A stretch of 64,000 bases of DNA. Source: Undaria pinnatifida. Lineage: Eukaryota; Sar; Phaeophyceae; Laminariales; Alariaceae. The position numbers and the translations under genes were made by a program. The notes under the pieces were generated by a model, which was not told where the DNA came from, made no database searches, and was given only the letters and a program-made list of their open reading frames with translations. The DNA lies in the NCBI GenBank assembly GCA_012845835.1, contig JABAKD010000019.1, forward strand, positions 7,460,994 to 7,524,993, given 5' to 3'. Below, one piece after another: positions 54,614 to 63,774 of this stretch (positions are counted from its first letter, which is position 1; each line of letters opens with the position of its first letter).

Positions 54614-55486
54614 CGAGCGAAGCGAGTTTCTAATCTACGCCTGGGCCTCGAAATATAGGCTCCCATGAAAAAAAAATAGTTTGCGTACGTGTCTTCGACT
54701 AAACTTGATTTTAGTGTGGGATCATTTGATTTTAGACTGCAGGTGGAGGCAGACCACCACGGAGCAACAAAACACACACAGTAGACCACACACAGCAGAC
54801 CACACGGGCAAAAACAGCAGCCCACACCGCTCACACAGCCGGCACACAGCGCTCACACAGCGGGCAGCACACAGACAACGGGCGCAGCGGGCGACAATAG
54901 TGGCCAGCGGAGAGCGGGCATGGAGAGTGTGTGCCCGCTAGGGGTGTGTCCGCTGAGTGTATCTGCTGCTGTCTCGTGGTGAGAGTAGGCCATCATGGAG
55001 AGACGTCCGTTGGGGGCGATTGATCCACACTCGGTCCGTGCGCCAACGCCAGAAGGGCGACAGCAGACACGGCGGAGGGGCTTGAGAGGGATCTCTACCT
55101 AGCTAAGGGAGCCAAGGTCATGCTCACGAAGAACCTGTACCAACAAGTTGGCTAAAAGACTAGCGGACCTCATGGTAGAGCCAATGAGTTTCGACAGGAT
55201 AGGCAAGCTTGGAAACTCCGACACCATGAAGGCTAGGTTGCGGGAGGAGGTTAGGCTGGTGAACTTAGCACAAAGCACGCGGGGTAGGTACACAGGCATG
55301 GGCGTCTTCAACGCCGTCGCGGCCAACTAATGACCACATCAATTGCAATACAACAAAGGTCACATCGGCTCTATTCCACCTGTGGTGCCCCTCGCAATCA
55401 CACGAACCAATGGCCCGTGGACGCACACATCTGACGACAGTTACATCTATCAGCTGTCGCTCGTTTTAGCGACAGCTATTGTATAT
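54614..55486 (+). mobile_element. Insertion in R5: Helitron-like element with PIF1 helicase remnants
   Basis: About 873 bp bounded by R5 sequence on both sides. It begins CGAGCGAAGCGAG, carries CACACAGCAGACCACAC-type repeats and two helicase pieces (next entry), and ends with a perfect hairpin AGCTGTCGCT - CGTTTT - AGCGACAGCT (55452-55477) followed by ATTGTATA. A 3' hairpin a few bases from the end and a PIF1 helicase are both Helitron hallmarks. A 5' TC and 3' CTRR could not be fixed, so the class is provisional. Confidence 0.5.
55078..55330 (+). pseudogene. PIF1-type helicase, two fragments with the middle deleted
   Basis: The frame at about 55080-55152 reads LERDLYLAKGAKVMLTKNLY and stops. 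This is the family segment L-x-x-G-A-x-V-M-L-T-x-N-L that precedes G-L-x-N-G in PIF1/Helitron helicases. A second frame (55148-55330) reads RLADLMVEPMSFDRIGKLGN and then LREEVRLVNLAQST, resembling the far C-terminus that follows the A-L-S-R-V motif in many PIF1-like proteins. The conserved block between them is missing, as are the Walker motifs, so no activity is possible. Confidence 0.55.
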
Positions 55487-55558
55487 TTTCTGGAGGCTCA
55501 AAACTACAAAAATAATCGCCAGAAACAATCGCTCAAAGTTTTTCCATAATAGTAGGCC

Positions 55559-55850
55559 TAACGATGATTTCTGATCCCACGATGGATGGTTTTTATTTTT
55601 GGCGTCGGAGATCCCTGTTGAAGAGAGAAATTATCGCTCTAAACATTTGCCGTAAGGGTCGGTCTAAGTTGAACTTCCTACCATTTGCCGCTAATTTGCC
55701 GCCTGCGCATGACTTGCGGAACGGTCAAACTTTTTTTATTTCCACCATGTGTTTTGTACTTGGACAAAGTTTCACCATATATCAGCTGAGATCTTGGCTT
55801 GGCTCATCATCTCAACCCAGCTCCGCCCAGCACCCCACCGCAGCTCTATA
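55559..55850 (-). repeat. Inverted fragment of R5 and unassigned sequence
   Basis: 55560-55650 read on minus gives AACAGGGATCTCCGACGCC, AAAAATAAAAACCATCCATC and TGGGATCAGAAATCATCGTT, matching the left part of R5. The rest is unassigned up to GC-rich repeats. Confidence 0.65.
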
Positions 55851-56710
55851 GCTCAGCAGCGTAGCGTCGTGCAGTGCCGTGCCCTGTGATGCCCTGCCGT
55901 GCCCTGCAGCTCAGCAGCGCTAGCTCAGCAGAGCGCAGCGCCGTGCGGTGCCGTGCTTTGCCGTGCTGCGTGCTTTGCTGTACTTTTACTAGTTCGGACA
56001 TGCCAGTAACATTCCAAATATCATACGACGTACGCGTACTATTGATACCACACCAGATTCGTACATATTACGTTGTTGGATCACAAACAATGCACCTCCA
56101 GCTCAGGTCAGCCCGGCAATATATAGCTCAGCAGCGCAACGTAGCGCAGCACAGTGCGGTGCTGTGTCGTGCGGCGCTGTTCGTTATTTTACACATACAG
56201 CAGTAGTACCAGGTATGATACAGGTACCAAGTACCATCATGTGCGTGTTGTGTACTCGTCTTTTTGCTTCCTTCAGTTATGATTGCCCTCTCTCGGTCCC
56301 CGTGTTTCCACGCCCCCGCAAATACCACACGTACTGCCGTTCAGAACGTGACATCAACAAGCACACCGCACAGCGCAGAGCAATTAGCTCTGCACAAGCA
56401 CCTCTTGGAATCTAATTTACGTGTTTCAGTTGCAGTCTTACTTGCGCGAGCGTCCACGGAGCGGAACCCTGTGCGTTCTTTGGAACACACAAAGTACCAC
56501 CAGGTATTATGCGAAGTACCAGGTACCAGGTACCGGTAGTACGTGTGTATTCGTCTTTTTGCTTTCGTCGTTTTTTGTCTTCCATCTATCTCGGTCCTCT
56601 TCGCGTTTATTTCGCAAATTACACCCGAACTACTGACGATCAGAACGTGACATCAACATACAGCACAGCACAGACAGGGCAATCAGCTCCGCACAAGTAG
56701 CTCTTGGCTT
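55851..56710 (+). repeat. Compound repeat R6, two direct copies with GC-rich head
   Basis: 55851-55985 is built of GTGCCGTGCCCTG / GCAGCGCC-type units (inverse of GGCACAGCACGGC). It is followed by two ~205-bp direct copies at about 56210-56415 and 56500-56710, sharing a GTACTCGTCTTTTTGCTT-like segment, TCTCTCGGTCC, CAGAACGTGACATCAACA and CACAAGTAGCTCTTGG. A third copy is inverted at 48515-48835. Confidence 0.75.
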
Positions 56711-56822
56711 TATCAAATCGCTAGTTGCACTAAATCATGAGCCTCTTCTTTCTGCCCCCTTCACATTTAGTTAGAATCTTCCTTACGCCAGCGTAGCGGG
56801 CGGCTGAGCGGAGCCCTTATAG
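56699..56822 (+). mobile_element. Hairpin-ended element, copy g
   Basis: AGCTCTTGGCTTTATCAAAT box, CTTCTTTCTGCCCCCTTCAC block, GCGTAGCGGGCGGCTGAGCG and end GGAGCCCTTATAG. Aligns with copy f, but the hairpin loop and second arm are deleted. Confidence 0.6.
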
Positions 56823-57640
56823 ATATGCTTCGAAATATATAAATAGCTGTGGACTTAGCTGAGCTGGGGGTGCATTTATTGTGATTCAACAAAATGTAGT
56901 ATGTACAAACCTTGTGTTGTTGTACAGTGGTAACCCATTTTAAGGCGTACCGGTTTAAGACCATATTAGAGATAGGACCAGAAAAATCGGCTGGTCACGA
57001 CAAAGAAAACAGACAAGACCAAATTGCCCCTTATCCCCTGACTCGGTCCTAGGGCCCAGATTAACGAAGAGCACGGAAAATCGTAATTCGATTATTTTTT
57101 TAATTTCATGAAAAATACAAGAAAAAATCGACTCTGCTTCTCATCAAGGAATGGCGTAGTGCGCTCTAGAATTAAGAAACGCGAAAGGGTCAACGAACAC
57201 CCGTGGGCAACGACCGAGGCGAGCGATGGCTTGCGTCCCCCCCGGAGCGCCGCGGTTAGCGGCAGATTGTTTTCGCAGGCAGCGGCTAGGAGGCTATGGC
57301 TCTAGGCGTCTCTTGGTTGGACTGGCGCCGCCCCGCCGCCCCACACGGGCAGCAGCGACGGGGATATAGCGGTCGAATTTCTGAGCGAAGTCGTGATGTG
57401 GTAGTTGGTCGTGTAACATTCGAAGTGCAAGGCGACGAAAATCTGGGTTTGTGGCTGTCTCGGTTGTTTTCGAAGCGTCGCAGGCGGTCTGGGCTGTGCT
57501 AAGGGCCGTCGGAAGCCGCGCTGCAGCTGCTCCGTCCTACCTCTCGCAATTGTGGCTTTTCGCCTCTCAATCAGCCGACGACATGGCACCAATTCGCGTG
57601 GGCGGCTTCGGTTACATGGAACATGCCATGCCTAGGTGCA

Positions 57641-57830
57641 CAAACTCCCCAAATTGAATTTCGATTTTCGACTAAGTTCGACCCAATAAGTATTTTTTTT
57701 TACTTCTTTGTTGAATTTGATTTTTCGTAATGTTCATGAGAATGCCTGCTCGGTGATTCATTTTTTGACTAATCAGATGCATATTACATCCAATTCTACG
57801 AAAAAATCGAATTTCGATTTGGCAAGTTCC
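57641..57830. mobile_element. Small MITE, ~190 bp
   Basis: CCCCAAATTGAATTTCGATT at the left and TTGCCAAATCGAAATTCGAT read inward from the right give ~30-bp imperfect terminal inverted repeats. AT-rich and non-coding. Lies just upstream of the Harbinger-type MITE. Confidence 0.55.
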
Positions 57831-57849
57831 TCGTTATTCTGGGCCCTTA

Positions 57850-58591
57850 GGGCCCCGTCCAAACGAGGAACAAAAAACGAAAAAAAAACGATAAATGGAA
57901 GATCCCTTCGTTTTTTTATAAAAAAGCATGTTCATTCCAAACGACATCCAATAATATCTTCTAAAAAAACTGAAAATTATCATCTTCCACGCTAAAACCC
58001 CCCGTGCAACTTGACAGAATAATTCAACCACCACAGCACACCGATTTGCGGCAAATGCACCTAACGACACAGCTGAACACACCCAACTCGCACACCCGAG
58101 GCTCCCCTGAGAGTAAGCGGTGCTCGTGATCCAACCCACTCCCCCGGGAGTGCTCTAGAAGTTGTATTTGGTCATGGTTGTTTGTCGGCAGCCGTTGGAT
58201 TAGCGAGTGGCACCCTCATCGAAGAATATATTGCCACAGCCACGTCATGACCCTCTGGTTTCTTGCATAGCCACCGCTTGGTCATGCCCTACCCATATAT
58301 GCTGGCTTCGACGGCGGGCAAACACTGTGGCAACCGCACGCACTACCCCGCCCACCGTGCGCCTGCGAACCGGTCACCCTATGTTCCTCTTCGCGCTGTT
58401 TATCCCATATTCCGTAATTTTTTAGCCCATTTCGCTTGTGTTAAATGGTTTTGGGATGAAGAAAACGAAAAAGCAAAACGGGTTTATCGGGATCTCTACT
58501 GCTAGTTTCTGCTACCTGACCAATGAACTCGGCTATTCTTTAATTCTGCTTTTCGTTTTTTTCGTAATTTTTTCCTCGTTTGGACGGGTCC
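57850..58591. mobile_element. PIF/Harbinger (Tourist-like) MITE
   Basis: Terminal inverted repeats GGGCCCCGTCCAAACGAGG (57850-57868) and, inward from the right, GGACCCGTCCAAACGAGG (58574-58591), flanked by the 3-bp duplication TTA on both sides (57847-57849, 58592-58594). A TWA target site and GGGCC-type termini are typical of PIF/Harbinger. The 742-bp interior has only short ORFs, so the element is non-autonomous. Confidence 0.85.
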
Positions 58592-58839
58592 TTAATTCGG
58601 GAAAATAATGCCTGTGCACGTTATTTAAGACCCCTAGCTTGACCCAAGACAGCCCAAAAGCAATCGCGAGCATGTCGTTTTCCTCCTATATGAGACCGTT
58701 TTCGGAGATAAGACCAGGTGTATTGGCTTGTCACGAGGTGGTCTTAAAATGGGTAAACCGCTGCTGTGGTAGTACCGGTACGTGGTACAGTATGATACTT
58801 CGAGCGATACTGGCATGTACAAAAGAGCACGTATACGGC

Positions 58840-58945
58840 AAAGCACGCAGCACGGCAAAGCACGGCACAGCACCGCACAGTATTGCTCCGCACGGCAGGG
58901 CAAGGCAACTCACGGCACCGCACGGCGGTGCGTTTGCTGAACTGA
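58840..58945. repeat. GC-rich compound repeat (GGCACAGCACGGC type), copy 1
   Basis: AGCACGCAGCACGGCAAAGC followed by CACAGCACCGCACAG and CACGGCAGGGCAAGGC. The same type recurs at 59070-59180, 59240-59360 and 61685-61810, and inverted at 55851-55985. Confidence 0.85.
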
Positions 58946-59069
58946 GCTGATCTAATGTGCCAAGCTGAAGTCAGCTGGGACCTGGTATGATCATACTTGT
59001 GGATCTAAAAAAAAGGGTGAAGGAAATCACAGAAAGAAAGCTGGACCTACGGTAGGAAGAAGTGTACAT

Positions 59070-59370
59070 GTAGGTACAGCAAAGCAGCACGGCACAGTAG
59101 CACCGCACAGCGCCGCATGGCGCTGCGCTCTGCTGAGCTAGCGCTTTGTTGCGCTGCTGAGCTGAGCTGAGCTGAGCTGACGAGCCAAGCTGAGCCAAGC
59201 TGGGGCCTGATATGATGATACTACATGCACGAAGGATTAGGTACAGCACGGCACAGCACGGCACAGCACCGCGCAGCATGGCACAGTACCGCACCGCACG
59301 CCACGGCACGCCAGGGAACGGCACTGCACGGCGCTGCGCTGCTGAGCTAGCCCTGCGGTGCGCTACTGGG
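59070..59370. repeat. GC-rich compound repeat, copies 2 and 3
   Basis: Two blocks of GGCACAGCACGGC-type units, each ending GGCGCTGCGCTGCTGAGCTA or a variant. Between them is an (AGCTG)n run, CTGAGCTGAGCTGAGCTGA at 59158-59178, and CCAAGCTGAGCCAAGCTGG. Long minus-strand frames here are Ala/Cys-rich artefacts. Confidence 0.85.
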
Positions 59371-59947
59371 AGGAGCTGAGCTGATGATGTGCATTTCTCG
59401 CAGTACTCCTCGATCGCTTTCTCCGAGGATTTGCGGGGGCGCGACGCTACCGCCCCTGCATCCGTCCTGGGTGGGTTTCCTCGCACGTCTTTCCGAATCG
59501 TACACTTCTTGATGAAACCGGCGAGCTCTTGCAGTCTCTTCCCCGAAATATTGCCGGAGATACATGAGCCAAGCTGAGATCATCAGCCGGGACCTCTGGT
59601 ATATGAAGCTCGTGCAACTACAAAAAAAATTGTAGGAAGAAACCAAAGAAAAGCTGGACCGTTCCGCAAGTAACGAAAGGAGGCGGTGTCCAGGTAATAT
59701 GTGGTATTCCCAAAAAACAGGAGTTTTGAACTTAAGGGAAGCAAAAAAGTTCCGGAAGACGTTCAGCTTCCCGAAAAAAAGGCCTTTTAAACTCGAATTT
59801 GAAACAAAAATCAAAATCCAAGCGCTGAGAAGCACTGTTTCAGGCATCCGCCCGCTCAGCTGTTCCGAGAGGAGAATATATTAAAAGTTAGTGTGGGAAG
59901 CGAAAAAAATGGAGGCCGCTCCGGAAATCGATATTTGTAAGTAGTTC
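59371..59947. other. Possible captured exon and unassigned sequence
   Basis: The minus-strand frame about 59560-59370 reads ISGKRLQELAGFIKKCTIRK and then SSEKAIEEYCEKCTSS, with normal composition, between GC-rich repeats. It may be a captured gene fragment, but no family is recognised. 59830-59947 matches 61900-62023 (GTTTCAGGCATC, AAATGGAGGCC, AATCGATATTTGTAAGTAGT), upstream of another hairpin-ended copy. Confidence 0.35.
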
Positions 59948-60062
59948 TACAAGGGGCTTCGCCGGCGGCCTGGACGGCCGCCCGTCGCCGCCTTGCGTAA
60001 TACCTAGATTGTTAGCAGCATTGTGGCTGAGGATGGGGACCAGACATATTGCCAAGAGTTGA
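59948..60062 (-). mobile_element. Hairpin-ended element, copy i
   Basis: The minus strand starts AACTCTTGGCAATATG and ends with hairpin arms GGCGGCC / GGCCGCC (as at 3564) followed by GCGAAGCCCCTTGTA. Also part of a ~66-bp tandem duplication (GTTAGCAGCATTGTGG / GTTAACAGCATGGTGG) extending to about 60140. Confidence 0.6.
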
Positions 60063-60151
60063 GAGCGCTCTACACATGTTAACAGCATGGTGGCGAAGGA
60101 TGAAGATCAGACGTACTGCCAAGAGTTGAGAGAGCTCTACGCGCTGTCCAC

Positions 60152-60486
60152 GTTTTCTTTTTTTTACCTCACGCCATTTATTATCCTCACATTAATCTCG
60201 CGCTCCTTCCCAGTCGTAGTAACTTAGATTCGGGGTCACATAGCGGGCCCTCCTCTCCCCTCCCCACTGCGGTACGTGCCTTCATTTTTTCCGCTAGAAG
60301 AATTCAGCATATTTGTTCCCTCGTCGACTCGCGTCGAATTGTGCCTACCCACGCTGCTGGGCGTTATCAGCAGTTGACCCTTTTTTTTGCAAACAAATTC
60401 AAAATTTCGCCACGGTGGGAATCGAACTCAAGGACCAACGCTAGTAGTATTCGGGGGTAAGCTACTAGACCACCGGGGTGCCGTAG
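60152..60486 (-). mobile_element. tRNA-derived SINE, copy 3 (best-preserved promoter boxes)
   Basis: The minus strand reads GGCACCCCGGTGGTCTAGTA, then a GCGTTGGTCCTTGAGTTCGA segment running into TTCCCACC, matching tRNA A and B boxes. The body and end (CCCAGCAGCGTGGGTAGGC, GTGACCCCGAATC, AATAAATGG) match copies 1 and 2. Confidence 0.75.
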
Positions 60487-60592
60487 TAAAAGTGACGCTG
60501 CTGCTGTACAGACTGATGTTACCAATCGAGCACTTGGTCGTGAATGATAAGTATTGTAACACAATGTCATCTTATATTAGGTTTTGAACTAA

Positions 60593-60960
60593 TGAAAACT
60601 TACTAAAAACGGGCGACCGGTGTAGTACGCAGCTTGCAAAGATGACTGTCGGCCCTAAATTCGTCGAACTCACAGTTGACGTTGGTAGAATAATTTAATA
60701 AAATTAGTGTGACATTATCTATTTCTTACCTCAATGGAAAATAATGTTCATGTCACTTAACACGCCAATGTGATCGTCATGGTTCATTGCAGCCTTCATG
60801 TTCATTATTACTATTGATTGCCTGATAGGTTTTGACTCATCACAACTTACTAAAAACGGGCGACCGGTGTATTACGCAGCTTGCAAAGACGACTATCTAC
60901 TCTAAATTTGCCGAACTCATGGTTGACGTTGTCAGAATAATTTTATATTTATTAAATACG
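60593..60960 (+). repeat. Module R2, copies D and E as a direct repeat
   Basis: CTTACTAAAAACGGGCGACC, GGTGTAGTACGCAGCTTGCA and GAACTCACAGTTGACGTT at 60597-60690 recur at 60846-60945 with few changes, period about 246 bp. Between them, 60700-60840 is AT-rich and unassigned. Confidence 0.85.
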
Positions 60961-61210
60961 CATGTACTCGAATCTTGGTCACAACCCTGATACCTGCATT
61001 GTATGCTGTTCAGCTCTGCCTACTCCATGCGAGAGGCTCGACCGCACCTACATACCTTCGAAACAGACGCGCAACGACAACAACAGAACGCTAACTGCTG
61101 TACTGATACGTGATACCTGGTATCATACGTGATACGCTTGTGTGTGTCTTGCTAATCTTGGACACTGGTCACACAGATCCAACCCGCATTGCTTAAGGCT
61201 GCTCACAGCT
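60961..61210 (+). repeat. Direct repeat R7, copy 1
   Basis: GTACTCGAATCTTGGTCACA, CATTGTATGCTGTTCAGC and CACTGGTCACACAGATCC recur in the same order at 62428-62690 (copy 2). Confidence 0.85.
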
Positions 61211-61334
61211 GGTGATAACTACTATTGTTGTGTGTTCTGGTAGCATATGGAGGATGGCGATGCGAGAAGGTGCAGGTAGGGAGTATGACGTGTTGCAGGT
61301 GGGAGCGTCTTTACTTCAAAGCGAATATATGCGG

Positions 61335-61560
61335 CGGAATGCGAGAAGGCGATCTATCACTAGCAATGTGACGCGATGACCTACAGCGTAGCGCCGTAGA
61401 AAACCCCATCACAGCTGCTGCTGTATACCTCTGCAGCCACGTTGACAGTAGATACGTGCGGTAACTCCATCACAGCTGCTGCTGTAGATAACATTCGTGT
61501 AGATTACTGCTGTACATACCACACGTGCTGCTGTAGAATATATGCGCGCAGCCCTCTAAT
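61335..61560. repeat. CAGCTGCTGCTG-rich block
   Basis: Three CACAGCTGCTGCTGTA-type units spaced by GTAACTCCAT and similar sequence. Related blocks are at 3735-4275 and 63775-63930. Confidence 0.75.
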
Positions 61561-62023
61561 CTCTCGGATTAACGAAGCCTGGATGGCAAATATTTTGTGG
61601 GCGTTCCAATTACATCCTAGATTGTACCTCGGTACTGCTGGATGATACTTCGTCGAATGAGACCTGGCATGTACGAAAGAATAAGTACGGAACAGCACGC
61701 AGCACGGCACAGCACCGTACCGCACGGCAGGGCACGGCACTGCGCGGCGCTCTGCTGGGTTAGCGCTGCGGTGCGTTACTGAGCTGAGCTGAGCTGAGCT
61801 GAGCTGGGACCCGGTATTACGATACTTCGTAAACAAAGTAACACAAAGAGAAGCCGGGTTTGAACGTGCAAAACACGGCGCTTTTCAGATGAAAACGCGC
61901 TGAGGAGTTCTGTTTCAGGCATCTGAGCCCGCTCAGCGGTCCGGAAAGGAGAACATCTTGATGTTAGTGTGTGAAAGGAAAAAAATGGAGGCCACTCAGG
62001 AAATCGATATTTGTAAGTAGTTC
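61561..62023. repeat. GC-rich compound repeat, copy 4, and flanking shared sequence
   Basis: 61685-61810 holds AGCACGGCACAGCACC-type units and a (GAGCT)n run, CTGAGCTGAGCTGAGCTGAG. 61900-62023 matches 59830-59947. Confidence 0.8.
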
Positions 62024-62245
62024 TACAAGGGGCTTCGCCGACAACCTGTGCGGCCGCCGGTCGCAGACTCAATGCCAAGACATTGAGAGCGTGCGCTGCG
62101 CACTCCACTCTGAGAAGTGTGTGGTGTGTAAATAGTTCATCAAGGGGCTTCGCCGACGACCTGTGCGGCCGCCGGTCGCAAACTCAATGGCAAGACATTG
62201 AGAGCGTGCGCTGCGCATTCCACTCTGAGAAGTGTATGATGAACT
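62024..62245 (-). repeat. Hairpin-ended element, copies j and k as a ~113-bp tandem duplication
   Basis: CAAGGGGCTTCGCCGACAAC/GACC, GTGCGGCCGCCGGTCGCA, CAAGACATTGAGAGCGTGCG and CACTCTGAGAAGTGT each occur twice in order. The hairpin arms are mismatched (CCGACGACC against GGCCGCCGG), unlike the clean arms at 3577. Confidence 0.8.
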
Positions 62246-62425
62246 TGATTTGTATCTGGTACGAGTATGTCTTCACAGTCTGTTGTTGAGCAATAACGGA
62301 ATTCCTCAGGTAAGACGAACTTGCTGCATCCTCGGCACACGCACCCCGGGCGCATTATGTATAAGTCGACTTGCTCTTCATTCAGAACGTTCCCGAAAAT
62401 AAAACGACCGTAAGATACATACGCG
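62246..62425 (-). other. Possible Cys-rich exon
   Basis: The minus-strand frame reads RFIFGNVLNEEQVDLYIMRP followed by GCVCRGCSKFVLPEEFRYC and TTDCED, a C-x-C-x2-C ... C-x4-C pattern like a small zinc-binding fold. It lies between two repeats, and no clear splice sites were assigned. Unrecognised. Confidence 0.3.
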
Positions 62426-62427
62426 TG

Positions 62428-62690
62428 TACTCGAGTCTTGGTCACAACCCTGACACCCGCATTGTATGCTGTACAGCGCTGCCTACTCCGTGCGAGAGGT
62501 TCAACGGCACCTCCTATGACATACCTTCGAGACTGACGCACAACTCAATAACAGAAAGCTAACAGCTGCGGTACCTGATAAATACGTGATACAACGTGCC
62601 GCCGGTACGACTTAGCTGTCTTTTAGGTGTGTGTATCTTGGATACTGGTCACACAGATCCAACCCGCGTAGTATATGACTGCTCACAGCT
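62428..62690 (+). repeat. Direct repeat R7, copy 2
   Basis: See 60961-61210. Divergence is about 10-15% by eye. Confidence 0.85.
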
Positions 62691-63770
62691 TGTGATAGGT
62701 ACTTTGTATGTATTGAATCATGATACATAGTACTGTACGTATCTTCAATACGTAGCCGACGCACGCATGCTGCTGCTGTATCTACGCGCATCCTGACCGG
62801 TCTCAGGAGAACAAAAGGCGATAAAAAAGCTTAGTCCCGCGTGCATGTGCCATTTTTTTATTTCGAAACCCTCAACTGGCTGTCTACCATGTGATCGAGA
62901 ATCGAGAACTTGCTGATGATCCATCTTCTTGAACAACAAAGGAAGGATGTGTTGATATTGCAACACGCACGGCAGCGTTGAACCTGCAGACAGGATTCTG
63001 ACCGCCATGTCCCGGTTACAAATAGCTGCAGCTGTATTCTATGACCTGAAGGTTTGGCGGTCATCGTACTCATGGTATGTTGACTCTACCTCGTGAAAGC
63101 GGGAGAATGCTAGCGTTTCCTTGCCGATTACCCGAAAAGCGTACATACGCGGCGAAAAATGTTAAGGCGGCCTAACTAGCTCCTCAGGCCACTGTTTATG
63201 GTACGCCGATATAGGCCATGGTTCTTGATCTTTACAAGATTCGCCTGAAGTAAGATCTATGTACACTGCATGGTGGAGACGAATATTGGTTCTGACAATT
63301 TCCATGATCGAAAAGTCCACCGAAAAGGAGTGTCCCGTCCCGATCTCAGGCTGAGATCGGGACAAGGTAGTTCTTCTCCACATGTTGTCTCGAGTATAGT
63401 CCGCAATTTTGCCCCCACGCGCACATACGCATGGAACAGCAGTAATTCGCGAAGATGCAGCAGCCCTGTGGGCCATTTGCCGAGCAGCTGCTGCTTGACC
63501 CTCGTGCATCTCGACCGCCATGGTCTGTAGTGTTTTGTGGCGCTGCGGCGCGTTTGTGTGTGATTCGGCTTTTCGAAATCGCACAACCACACGTCTAAAA
63601 AATGCCAACGAATATATTGAACATTGCTGCTAGCTTCTGCATCTAGAGTCGTTTTTACCATACACAGTTTGTAAATCTCATGTCGGCATCCTGATCTTTA
63701 GGCGGCGAAACGAATGTCAGGAACATCTGTGACCTGGGTCGGGGTACCATAAACAATGGCCTCAGCTCCG
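62691..63770. other. Open minus-strand frames; no assigned gene
   Basis: Minus-strand frames of 71-148 codons (62745-63073, 63162-63661) have ordinary composition and may be exons. GTTGAGGGTTTCGAAATAAA ends one of them. No family was recognised. A 27-bp palindrome at 63337-63363 lies within. Confidence 0.35.
63337..63363. repeat. Perfect 27-bp palindrome
   Basis: Arms GTCCCGATCTCAG / CTGAGATCGGGAC around a single G. Confidence 0.95.
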
Positions 63771-63774
63771 TAGA

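Larger units (their letters stand above)
53773..55558 (+). mobile_element. MITE-like element R5, copy split by an insertion
   Basis: The left end ACCGACTATTATGGGAAATA is at 53774. The internal CAG/CAC region is duplicated (TGTACCTGGTATGATACC at about 54028, TACCTGGTATGATACCTGTC at about 54239). The element breaks after GATGCAGTTATT (54613) and resumes at 55487 with TTTCTGGAGGCTCAAAACTA, ending CCATAATAGTAGGCC. Compared with the intact copy, about 873 bp have been inserted at this point. Confidence 0.8.
56925..58763. mobile_element. Larger TIR element (pogo/Tigger-like ends), nested host of other MITEs
   Basis: Left end CAGTGGTAACCCATTTTAAG and right end, read inward, CAGCGGTTTACCCATTTTAA form ~22-bp terminal inverted repeats. 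Inside each end, GAGATAGGACCAG and GAGATAAGACCAG are further related. TA precedes the left end but not clearly the right. ORFs of 65-96 codons at 57108-57592 have no transposase motif. Two smaller elements are nested within it. Confidence 0.55.
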
